A DNA stretch of 64,000 nt, from assembly GCF_964340395.1 (NCBI RefSeq), contig NC_135560.1:11842098-11906097 (forward strand), read 5' to 3'. Each line of letters begins with the position of its first letter. The first letter of the stretch is position 1. The notes under the pieces were generated by a model. It saw only the letters and a list, made by a program, of their open reading frames with translations, was not told where the DNA came from and did not search any database. Of this stretch, positions 51,001 to 62,300 are shown piece by piece. This stretch comes from Glandiceps talaboti. Taxonomy: Eukaryota; Hemichordata; Enteropneusta; Spengelidae. Both the position numbers and the translations under genes were made by a program.

Positions 51001-51330
51001 ACTTATAAACTCAGCATTTGCCACTTTAACAATATTGTGGACAGTTTCATTGAAACGGTTAACGAATGTGTGGATAGTTACATTGTGTAAATGTACGAAA
51101 TGTATTTAATGGAACTGAGAACATCGTTGAAGCAAAGAGGATTAGTCGGAGAGGAGTATAATTGTTGTTATATTTCGTGAAATCCTGTTTGTGATGGAAA
51201 TTCAAAATAAATATGTGATATTATGTAAAAACCAAATACAGCATACAAAAAGGACACTTTTAGAGAATAAACGCAAAGCAAGTAACACTATACTTACCTC
51301 TCTTTCGTGACAGAGAATGGTGTGTGTCAT
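47374..51330 (-). CDS. Small stand-alone PAW-like domain protein (tentative)
   Basis: Exons 51298-51330, 50269-50472 and 47374-47601 (all phase 0) give 154 aa. The start MTHTILCHERE is preceded in frame by a stop in the same exon, so the N-terminus is complete; that exon begins at an acceptor (51402-51404), so the 5' UTR is spliced. The body reads VFILNIADREREAVKLKYSL, then GMRCGWRAGSFYHSWM, then MVAWKFDFGAYGIDSGQIQC and SIKWRLFTTLGYNG. The order GW-x-G-x-F, then WKF-x-(6-8)-D-x-(I), then WRL resembles the PAW domain at the C-terminus of peptide:N-glycanase (NGLY1), which binds mannose glycans. No transglutaminase core is present. The domain call is by eye and uncertain; the exon structure is firmer. 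It lies immediately upstream of KAP copy 1 on the same strand. Confidence 0.6.
47788..47868. repeat. (AAC)n/(ATC)n microsatellite
   Basis: CAA units with one GCA interruption, then CAT units, in intron 2 of the PAW-like gene. Confidence 0.95.
47904..48337. repeat. (CA)n then (CATA)n microsatellite, ~370 bp of tetranucleotide
   Basis: A short imperfect CA tract leads into about 90 CATA units, with a brief AAAT interruption near 48260-48275. Open frames of Met-Tyr-Val-Cys or Thr-Tyr-Ile-His type across it are artefacts. Confidence 0.98.
49378..49455. repeat. (CATC)n/(CTAC)n microsatellite, left part
   Basis: CCATC and CCTAC units. The matching CTACC/CCCA units resume after the hairpin element, at about 49660. 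Confidence 0.85.
49456..49657. mobile_element. Hairpin MITE inserted in a CTAC microsatellite (202 bp)
   Basis: ATCTGATTAAAAT at the left end and ATTTTAATCAGAT at the right end are exact complements. Pairing continues through GTGAAAGC, CTAGATGTCTTTATTTACC and CTATTTC for about 75 bp per arm. It interrupts CCTAC repeats on both sides, so insertion into the repeat is inferred. Confidence 0.88.
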
Positions 51331-52600
51331 ATCGTCCTATGATACAAATACTGATGTTGTTTGTAGTGTTCCAACTCTTGAAATTTGGTCCCAGTGGTGA
51401 TCTGAAAAAAAAAATGTTTAGTGCAATCATATTACATGCAATATCATGAAAATATCAGAAGTGTCTTAGTTTTGTACACGTATTACGATTTTTATGAGAG
51501 ACCAGATTACTTTCAAACGAACCGACAGTCACGAGTTCTGTCGATCTGACCAATAAAGAAGATTTTATAAATATTTGATCTGTACCGCTTTGAAACCCAA
51601 TAATATTTGTTCATTGTCACCATTGTTACGATACTATTATGTATTATATAATTTCTGGGCCGTTCATAATCTGAGCTAAGAATATAATATTTTGGACTTT
51701 TTCCCCTCTACTCAGAAGGTGTGACTCAGCTGTAGGGGCCCCATGGTACGGCTTAGTAGTACACATATTCGGGAGCTCAACACAAACATTGTCAATAAAG
51801 ATACATTAATATATACCACATCAAGTGTCTTAAATTTTACGAAGACAGAAAATAAAGACCGGCTTTATTATGAATAATCGTATATTTATTGTTTTCACAT
51901 TGCGGTAGAGTGTATCTCGTCGACGAAATTTTACGGTAATCCTTTTTACGTTGTCTTGTCAATTCAGTCAAAAAGTCGGTACATCTATCAAACTACCAAA
52001 CTCAATTCTAGGCAATCCGCAGAAATGACGAGAGTGGAAACGTATCAGATTTTCTCAATATCAAAGTAACTTTTCAAACACCGTTTTTTTATAAACGCTG
52101 GTCTTTTTTCGTAAAAACTGTAATGTCAGTATCTTATTTCTGTTAAAAAACGACACCATATCGACTCCGTTAACGTTGCTTATTTGGATTGTTAGCGTAC
52201 AGTTGCATCTACGCCGAAACAAGTACAAGCTTTTAAGATTTCTCAAAAAATAACTAAAGTAAATGAAGTGAAAAATCGTAGATGTTAACTAGAATCCACT
52301 TACCTTAACTTTCATGAATACAAGTCATCATTGATATGTATTTCTGATGCACACATCATATGTTATATTCACACACGCAGTTTTGTCAATCTGAACTTGC
52401 TTAATATGCTGTTACTGATATATCAGTCATTTGAGTGCTAGATTTTATTTACAAACCCTGACCTTTAAGGCTAATTGTATTCAAAGTATACTTTCAAAAT
52501 AAACTTTCTGTAAAATTGGGTGGTAGTTCATCTACATCTATTTTAGTCTTCAGACCCGTACAGTTCAGTTCAGGTCAATGAGCGGCGTGCTTTACAAGAG
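51331..52600 (-). other. Spliced 5' UTR and upstream region of the PAW-like gene
   Basis: The 5' UTR runs to 51401, where a strong acceptor (long T tract then CAG) sits on the minus strand. A good donor (AAG before GTAAGTGG) at 52304 could end an upstream non-coding exon. The transcription start is not seen. Confidence 0.4.
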
Positions 52601-52735
52601 CTAGTGTCACACACCTTGCACAATTGTTAAAGTTTATTTGTCTACGTACAGACAAGTCAGTGCAACCGATATTGTTGATCTTTCCCACTCTCCCATACTT
52701 TGATGTTGTGCGACGATCCCTCAAGCGATCCTAAA

Positions 52736-54440
52736 ATATGCACGGCAGGCTTGCTGATTGGTTATGTCATAGTGCCATGTCACCCTAACTCGAACTAAAT
52801 TGATACGAAACAATATAGAAAAGTTTCTTGGTTTCGTAAAATCAACTGTAAATTTATCTAACGCTATTAACGTTTTACTAGTTGATTTGGTTTTTAAAGT
52901 TTAAATAATACCACAGAAGACTTTACAGTTTCTAATATTCCTCAGAATTTATTTGATCTTTTACAAAAACAACAGTGGATAATACATTTATACCATAAAC
53001 CCCTTATTTGATGATATATGATAATGGTGATAACAACATTTAAACTAAATAATGCTAGAAATTATTTAGTAATACGACATGATCAAGAATTGAACTGGAT
53101 TGATATACCAATACATTCATTTACAATTAACATCTGAAAAAACAAAACAATTATGAATAGCAACAACAAATTCAAAAGGCTTATAAGTAATGATACATAG
53201 ATGGTATTATAGTTGTAATTACGAACACTCATTGAAAAATTGAAAACGAATTATCTTACTAATCTCATTATTATATGATACACTAAAGATGGAGCTCAGA
53301 TTTAGATATAGAATTAAAAATGGTAGCACTATCTCAGCAAATAGTAAATGACTTTACAACCGTAAAGAATGGTAAAACCGCTATATAGATTGCATAAAAT
53401 TGAATACTTGAAACACATTTGATAAATTCTTTTCAAATATATTGATAACATGTACCTCAAGATCATGAATATTAATAGTTATAAGAATTAATAACGGTAC
53501 TATAAATGCTAATTTTCAAGGAACAATCATTTTCAAAATGAAATATCTCCTTATCAAAATAATACTTATATCAGTATATTTATATTAAATTATTATAATA
53601 TTAATTGATTTGAAATATACAGATAAAATATAAAACTTAATTATGATATATAATGATTAGTGATAAATACCAACTATTTAATGAGTTAATAAACTATTTA
53701 GAAAGAGTTTGCAGTGTGGGACACTCGTATAAATTACTAAGCGGTATCAATAAAGATATTTTGATAACTGCAGGAATATAGCAGTTAGTGCTGTTGTACA
53801 TGTTGTTCTAGGTTTTGTAGCTAGGGTTAGTGTTATTCCTATTGTTATCCAATTATAAACCAAACTTTTGAAATTGGATGAGAAAAAAAGAAAGATTGAA
53901 AAGTCCAACATAGGAATTACAAGCAGCCTTTCACATATACATGAAGTAAGATATATGGAGAGAACGCTCAAGAAGTTATAAAAGAAGTGTTCAATAAGTC
54001 AACTTGTTAGAATTTCAAGCAAATGTTAATTATGTAACTTCTAGAAAAGTTAATGAAGAAGCCCAAACTAAATGGGTATACTTATAGTGATTATAAATCT
54101 TTAGTTTTTTTTTTAAATTATAAAATGACAACATAGAATCTAAGCCTTGCTGTTATCAAAGTTCATAAAATAACATGTGAAAGAAATTATCAAAAAATAA
54201 TTTGGCTACACATATAGTTGGGAATTAACACCTATTGTGCAAAAGAAGCATATTAAACAACGAATAATATATCAATATATAATTTGATCAAATCCGTTAA
54301 ATACTGGTAGTAAATATATTACATTATTAAACTTCTTTGGATGATAGAATTAACTCACATTTTGTTAATTATTTAAATGAGAACATTATCAATCATTTAA
54401 TTACATCTGTGTTGGATGAACAGATAAAACCAACCATTTT
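52736..54440. other. AT-rich 3' flank of KAP copy 2
   Basis: Very AT-rich, with no exons. Homology with the 3' flank of copy 1 starts only around 54440 (matching about 42610), at 'tagagggcggtagtact'. Confidence 0.6.
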
Positions 54441-54765
54441 ATATTATTAATGTTAGAGGGCGGTAGTACTTTGACAGACGACATGGTATTTGCTATGGAT
54501 TTGCGTTGCACGATAACTCTCTTGTGTGCATCCTGTCCAGTAAATAAACCACTGACGCCAATTCAGAATCACAATCACTTCCTTCGTCAATGCAGGAAAC
54601 TATGTATAAAACGAACAAAAACTATAAGTAATCAGGAGATAGAACAGTTCTGTGTTGCCCCAAGTGCAGTGCCTCTTTCCTATTTAGAGCACTGCACTGT
54701 GCCATCTTCCTATTCAACAGGATCAATAAATGGAAAAAATAATAATTAATTCGATTATTGTTCTC

Positions 54766-57700
54766 TTATTTGGTACACAGTACTTCTCTGATATGCGCTT
54801 GTCTTATAGAAAACATTATCGATAGGTCAATATTTAAGGTGTATGGAATAATCCTTTGCATGTCATTCACACCAAAGGATTTTAATTCTAGGTTAAGGTA
54901 TCTTTCGAATAATTCGGGATCTCCATCCAAGGCAATCAACATCTCCCAGTCTGTAGGTTTCCTCAGGGCCGCTTTCACAAGAGGGTATATGCTTTTCAGC
55001 TTCATCGTTTTGTGGACGACCCTGTCTACCTCAATACCACTTGATTGCTTCTGTAAATTATTTTCTACATGGTTGATGATATGTACGGATCTATACGGCC
55101 ATTCATCTAACATGATGGTCCACAAAACGACCTCTCTCGGCAGAAAAAGAGGGCCGCCTAAAACCCTAACCATGTGTGCTGTCAGGCAGAGCAGGTTGAA
55201 AATGCGTCGAATATTTCTAGGGTTAGGAGAAATGTATTTCACCAAGTCACCATCTTCGAACTCTCTCAGAAGATCATTCATGTATTGGTCCTGGTGAATC
55301 ATATCTCTGCCAAAGACCTTGACCTCCAAAAGCTCCCTCTCTTCCCCATCCTTTTCGTCATGTGACCAAGAAAGCGAGGAGGGGTGAACACTAGAAGACG
55401 GTTTGCGTGCTGATGGACCTGGCTCTTCTGTCACTTTTTCCTCGTCAAGTGCTCGTGGTTCTTTCTCGTATTTGTCAAGGTAGTAAGCATCTTCGATCAG
55501 CGACTCAAGAAACTTGTTTGTTTTACTGCTAGTCATCAGTGGGATACTGAACGGAATCTGGATAAGCTTCTTTATGTATTGACTGCCAGTCCAGTACGAA
55601 CTCTTGGCCACGGCACCAAGATTTTGATCGATAGCTTGTACGACGATTCGTGGATCGATTGCTAGTATGCAGATGAAGGGTGATCGCTTATCAGACATGA
55701 GGATATTGATAGCATCTACGACATCGACGATTTTCTTTGGAGGACATCGGTCAAGTTCATCAACTGTTATAATAACTCGAATTGGTTTCTTTTTGAAACC
55801 TGCAATCCAATTGATCAAGCTCGATGCAGTCGACACTTCACATTTGATGTCACCCATGAATCCTAGTTTCGTCGAGAAATCTGGTTTGCTCATCATAGTC
55901 TCTATCTTCGATCGTTGGGAGTACAGAAAGATGATCAACACACTCCAGATACCCTTGATGTTAGTCACCATAGCAACGCCCAAGATAGTTGCAAATGTCC
56001 CTTCGACTGCGACGAAAGCTAATGAGGTGTTTCCTTTTCCTGATTTCATCGGAATTACGCCAGTTAATAGCAATACTGCAATGATGATAACTGTAATGAT
56101 TACGACAACTGAACAAATGAATAAAGTTAGCACGGAGATGGAAAACATTTTAAAAAGAGTTGTCTTCCGTATTTCATATTCGTCACTCTTTCCTCGCGAT
56201 GTCTTATCACGACGGAACTGTACCCGTTGATGTTCAGTTGGCGTTGTCATGATCCTAAAAAATCGTGTCTTCCAATAGCCGGCATAGCCTTCAACGCGAG
56301 AGACAAGCTTGGTTACAATGCCAGCCCACAGTGTGTCACTACCTGCGTACTCCCAGGCGTTGAACTTGACGAAGATGAAGCCCATTTCATCAGTTTCAAA
56401 GTAAGGAGGAGCTTTGGGTGGTAAGTAGAAAATGATCATCAGGAGAAGGTGAAAATCTCTCCAAAGACTAGTTTTAGTCGTATTGTATCGCTTCTGCATA
56501 TCACTCAGGAAGTCTACCGAAGACAAAATAAACACCAGTCAAGGGAACACTAATTATAATAGTAAGGCATATCAAATATTCCACAAGTTACATAATATGA
56601 TAGAGGTGGAAAAAAGTCTCTTATGACCAGTATGTCTCGACGACGTTTGCAGCTTATATACAAATCTTAAAAGGTGTTACATGGACATGACATACCTTAC
56701 ATATTTACAACTTAATAATCTAATATATATAAAAATCTTGGTGAGTAAAATTTACGTTACGTTGCGGAAATTACTCAACTAATTGTAAACTTAGCGCGCC
56801 CCTCGTCTAAATGTCCAGGTAGTATAAGAACTGTTACACTTACCGGTTACACATTTTAGCAAATACGATTTTCCAGACCCCCATGGTGCATATATGCCAA
56901 CCGTCAAAGGAGTTGATATAGCTAGACAGTATAACGCATTGGAAAGACTTCTTGCATAAATGTTGAGACTTGTCGACCCCTTTATAAAGTCACTGTCGTT
57001 ACGAAGGTCGTACCCAATAGAATGTGGTTCTGTTACTGCATAGATAGAATGGAGAAATGTGATAAGTAGATTATTAACCAAGTTGGCATGAAAAGTATGA
57101 AAACTGAAGAAATACGGTTATCATACTGGCATTGTTCTGAGGAGATGAAATGTTTTACTTCCCGTGAAAAAACAACTATTCTAAGATAACATTTGGTCCA
57201 GCCAGAAGTTCAAGTTATTCTGTTATATATACTTTTTTCTCATTGGCGATGTGATTACTTGATTATTTCATTTTCGACCTCTGGCAAATAAATAATATAA
57301 ATACAGATTTCACGCAACAACAAAAAAAGATTCGACTTTTACAAAAAAAAAACTAGCGGGTGCCTCTTATGTGGGTCCAGGTGACGCTTTTATCAGTTCG
57401 TTTCTATCTGTTGAAGTTCTGATTGAACACTATATGATTGTTATAACATGAGGCATTCTATCAGTAATTAACAAAGTTATAGGACCCTGGCTCCTACGGT
57501 GTTTATGCTATGATAACTTATTGCTGTTAATTAAGTTATATCTTTGCATGAAACTTGTCTCATTACCACAAGCAAGAAAACACATCGGAGATTTTTCCGG
57601 GTTGTATTCAGTGTGAAGTCATCAAGTTCTAAAATCGTATTACTAATGGATACATCTACTATACCTCGTAAAGTCACTGGAACATTGACTCAGAAGATAT

Positions 57701-58873
57701 GTTTTTCTTCGAAGAAACATGTCAGCCTGACGCGTCTTTTCTATATCATCAAATATAACTTACATCACCTCAAGAGCATACTACTTTTTCAATATGCACA
57801 TCGAATGTTATCCTTCCCGGTTAAGTAATTCCTAACATAATACGCGTTGGTGACTTACATAGCGAAGCGTCTTCAGGATCAATCATTCTGTACTGTGCAA
57901 GCCGTTTCATTCTTTTGCTTGCACACTCCAGGGGTACTTTATTCATCCGATTCTTAACATGCTTCAATTCAGGACTTTTCTTCATCAGGTAAACTGCAGC
58001 ATCGTCAGCGTCACATTTCAAAGCTACATGAAGAGCCGTGTCCTGCACCGAAATATATGAATAATTTAAGCCATTTGAAACCCTACCATTTTTAACGGTG
58101 CACTGTGGGAAACCCTGTGTGATTCCGGCAGTTGTAGCACTGTTACGGTAGCAAACAACCTGTCACATCGTATGTAACAACATTAGTGTTACCTAGACCC
58201 TTCAGGGAGTGCTCTGTTTCTCGCTGTCAAAGATTAGTTATTAGCACCACAACAGTGCTTTGTGACTGAGCATGCCCAGTCTTGATAGCAAGTTGGTTAT
58301 TAAAGTACATGTCTTACACCGGATGTATAGATATGATACTACACATTTCACCACTTCTATGTGATTGTTGGTTTAGCTGAGAATGATGTCATTATACCAA
58401 GTTTTTCCATCAAATACGAAATCACCAACTGATTAAGGAGTCACTTACCCCTGTGCTATTCAATGCTTTGAGGTCATGTTCACAATATTCTGATATAACC
58501 AGGTGTTCCATCATATCAACATCATTCTTCATTGCTGCTGCAGACATATCATTAGCCTGTAATGAAAAAGCCCATAATAGTGCATTGAACAGTTCCCTCT
58601 TGTTAATGAAACGGTGATGCAAATGTGGACAACTACTTCTATGGTATTTTGAAACTACTTTTCCTTTCCTGTTATAATTGTAACAATTCTCTCGATGTAT
58701 TACCTTATCAACTGGCAACTCGTGACGTTGAAGTTTAATAGAGATGTTGAAGAGGTCTTCATCTCTACCCTCTGTCAGTAGAGATGGCGGCCCAGCACCA
58801 GGATCGTCTTTTGGGAAAAACGCCGTTAAGATTAGATAAGACGCACCACCAACATCAGCCAGCGACTTCTCAT
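54766..58873 (-). CDS. Ankyrin-KAP P-loop NTPase, copy 2 (5' end not resolved)
   Basis: Exons on the minus strand are 58704-58873, 58449-58556, 57859-58042, 56844-57035 and 54766-56513, with the same sizes and phases as copy 1 except for one codon fewer in the Ser-rich linker. Walker A (GSGKS), DELDRC, the two-helix membrane hairpin and both ankyrin-like repeats are intact. By my count it differs from copy 1 at about 53 of 589 residues in the long exon, about 20 of them in the 78-residue membrane segment. Upstream homology with copy 1 continues past the first visible exon but is cut at 59386 by the duplication junction, only about 510 bp beyond that exon, so promoter or first exon may be displaced. 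The gene is otherwise open and looks functional. Confidence 0.88.
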
Positions 58874-59386
58874 CTGATTGAAATGTAATTAAAAAACACG
58901 TACAAGTGAAAGTTGGGCACACATTTTGTGAATTCTGGAAAGATTACTCACTATTATGACCTAGTTGTCAACAGAATTGAAACAATATTTACTTGATTGA
59001 AACAAATTAACAACTCATCATTTCAAAATTGATCTTGAAAATGTACTAAATTTTGTCCATCGTCTGCTTCGGAGGAGCAAAACATCTGAACGAATAACTT
59101 TTGAGTTCATGCGTGTTCATTAGCACACATTAATTGAAGAAGTTCTTGTCAAAATAAAAAAAAATCCTGTGCGGCGTAGGGAATAAATGTTTTGTAACAA
59201 GTCCTTGACTGTGAAAAGGCAGTCACAATCTGTAGACCTACTCATTTCGGTGAGATTCACAAGTGATTTTCTTTTTACAGTGAACTAAATTTGTATAATA
59301 AATGATTTTTTAGCTTGTTGCACGTGTGGAGTTATTGTGAAACCCCTAGAGGCATACAGAAATATAAAACAGAAAGATCGAGAGAG

Positions 59387-62300
59387 ATATGCACGGCAGG
59401 CTTGCTGATTGGTTATGTCATAGTGCCATGTCACCCTAACTCGAACTAAATTGATACGAAACAATATAGAAAAGTTTCTTGGTTTCGTAAAATCAACTGT
59501 AAATTTATCTAACGCTATTAACGTTTTACTAGTTGATTTGGTTTTTAAAGTTTAAATAATACCACAGAAGACTTTACAGTTTCTAATATTCCTCAGAATT
59601 TATTTGATCTTTTACAAAAACAACAGTGGATAATACATTTATACCATAAACCCCTTATTTGATGATATATGATAATGGTGATAACAACATTTAAACTAAA
59701 TAATGCTAGAAATTATTTAGTAATACGACATGATCAAGAATTGAACTGGATTGATATACCAATACATTCATTTACAATTAACATCTGAAAAAACAAAACA
59801 ATTATGAATAGCAACAACAAATTCAAAAGGCTTATAAGTAATGATACATAGATGGTATTATAGTTGTAATTACGAACACTCATTGAAAAATTGAAAACGA
59901 ATTATCTTACTAATCTCATTATTATATGATACACTAAAGATGGAGCTCAGATTTAGATATAGAATTAAAAATGGTAGCACTATCTCAGCAAATAGTAAAT
60001 GACTTTACAACCGTAAAGAATGGTAAAACCGCTATATAGATTGCATAAAATTGAATACTTGAAACACATTTGATAAATTCTTTTCAAATATATTGATAAC
60101 ATGTACCTCAAGATCATGAATATTAATAGTTATAAGAATTAATAACGGTACTATAAATGCTAATTTTCAAGGAACAATCATTTTCAAAATGAAATATCTC
60201 CTTATCAAAATAATACTTATATCAGTATATTTATATTAAATTATTATAATATTAATTGATTTGAAATATACAGATAAAATATAAAACTTAATTATGATAT
60301 ATAATGATTAGTGATAAATACCAACTATTTAATGAGTTAATAAACTATTTAGAAAGAGTTTGCAGTGTGGGACACTCGTATAAATTACTAAGCGGTATCA
60401 ATAAAGATATTTTGATAACTGCAGGAATATAGCAGTTAGTGCTGTTGTACATGTTGTTCTAGGTTTTGTAGCTAGGGTTAGTGTTATTCCTATTGTTATC
60501 CAATTATAAACCAAACTTTTGAAATTGGATGAGAAAAAAAGAAAGATTGAAAAGTCCAACATAGGAATTACAAGCAGCCTTTCACATATACATGAAGTAA
60601 GATATATGGAGAGAACGCTCAAGAAGTTATAAAAGAAGTGTTCAATAAGTCAACTTGTTAGAATTTCAAGCAAATGTTAATTATGTAACTTCTAGAAAAG
60701 TTAATGAAGAAGCCCAAACTAAATGGGTATACTTATAGTGATTATAAATCTTTAGTTTTTTTTTTAAATTATAAAATGACAACATAGAATCTAAGCCTTG
60801 CTGTTATCAAAGTTCATAAAATAACATGTGAAAGAAATTATCAAAAAATAATTTGGCTACACATATAGTTGGGAATTAACACCTATTGTGCAAAAGAAGC
60901 ATATTAAACAACGAATAATATATCAATATATAATTTGATCAAATCCGTTAAATACTGGTAGTAAATATATTACATTATTAAACTTCTTTGGATGATAGAA
61001 TTAACTCACATTTTGTTAATTATTTAAATGAGAACATTATCAATCATTTAATTACATCTGTGTTGGATGAACAGATAAAACCAACCATTTTATATTATTA
61101 ATGTTAGAGGGCGGTAGTACTTTGACAGACGACATGGTATTTGCTATGGATTTGCGTTGCACGATAACTCTCTTGTGTGCATCCTGTCCAGTAAATAAAC
61201 CACTGACGCCAATTCAGAATCACAATCACTTCCTTCGTCAATGCAGGAAACTATGTATAAAACGAACAAAAACTATAAGTAATCAGGAGATAGAACAGTT
61301 CTGTGTTGCCCCAAGTGCAGTGCCTCTTTCCTATTTAGAGCACTGCACTGTGCCATCTTCCTATTCAACAGGATCAATAAATGGAAAAAATAATAATTAA
61401 TTCGATTATTGTTCTCTTATTTGGTACACAGTACTTCTCTGATATGCGCTTGTCTTATAGAAAACATTATCGATAGGTCAATATTTAAGGTGTATGGAAT
61501 AATCCTTTGCATGTCATTCACACCAAAGGATTTTAATTCTAGGTTAAGGTATCTTTCGAATAATTCGGGATCTCCATCCAAGGCAATCAACATCTCCCAG
61601 TCTGTAGGTTTCCTCAGGGCCGCTTTCACAAGAGGGTATATGCTTTTCAGCTTCATCGTTTTGTGGACGACCCTGTCTACCTCAATACCACTTGATTGCT
61701 TCTGTAAATTATTTTCTACATGGTTGATGATATGTACGGATCTATACGGCCATTCATCTAACATGATGGTCCACAAAACGACCTCTCTCGGCAGAAAAAG
61801 AGGGCCGCCTAAAACCCTAACCATGTGTGCTGTCAGGCAGAGCAGGTTGAAAATGCGTCGAATATTTCTAGGGTTAGGAGAAATGTATTTCACCAAGTCA
61901 CCATCTTCGAACTCTCTCAGAAGATCATTCATGTATTGGTCCTGGTGAATCATATCTCTGCCAAAGACCTTGACCTCCAAAAGCTCCCTCTCTTCCCCAT
62001 CCTTTTCGTCATGTGACCAAGAAAGCGAGGAGGGGTGAACACTAGAAGACGGTTTGCGTGCTGATGGACCTGGCTCTTCTGTCACTTTTTCCTCGTCAAG
62101 TGCTCGTGGTTCTTTCTCGTATTTGTCAAGGTAGTAAGCATCTTCGATCAGCGACTCAAGAAACTTGTTTGTTTTACTGCTAGTCATCAGTGGGATACTG
62201 AACGGAATCTGGATAAGCTTCTTTATGTATTGACTGCCAGTCCAGTACGAACTCTTGGCCACGGCACCAAGATTTTGATCGATAGCTTGTACGACGATTC

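Larger units (their letters stand above)
52736..59386. repeat. 6,651-bp tandem duplication, unit 1
   Basis: The sequence from 52736 onward recurs at 59387 onward with a constant offset of 6,651 bp. Every stretch I compared is identical, including introns and a 10-T homopolymer. The unit carries the complete visible KAP copy 2 plus its 3' flank. Five bases (ATATG) are shared at the junction. Confidence 0.93.

Noticed and set aside
54450-54749. 99-codon ORF downstream of KAP copy 2 (repeated at 61101-61400)
   Set aside because: Its duplication is explained by the 6,651-bp repeat. The matching region of copy 1 (about 42630) is not open, and no domain is visible.
54758-55297. Plus-strand 179-codon ORF opposite KAP copy 2 (and its twin at 61409-61948)
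   Set aside because: Antisense shadow of the KAP long exon. The minus-strand frame has the P-loop family motifs and the paralogue pattern; the plus frame has none.
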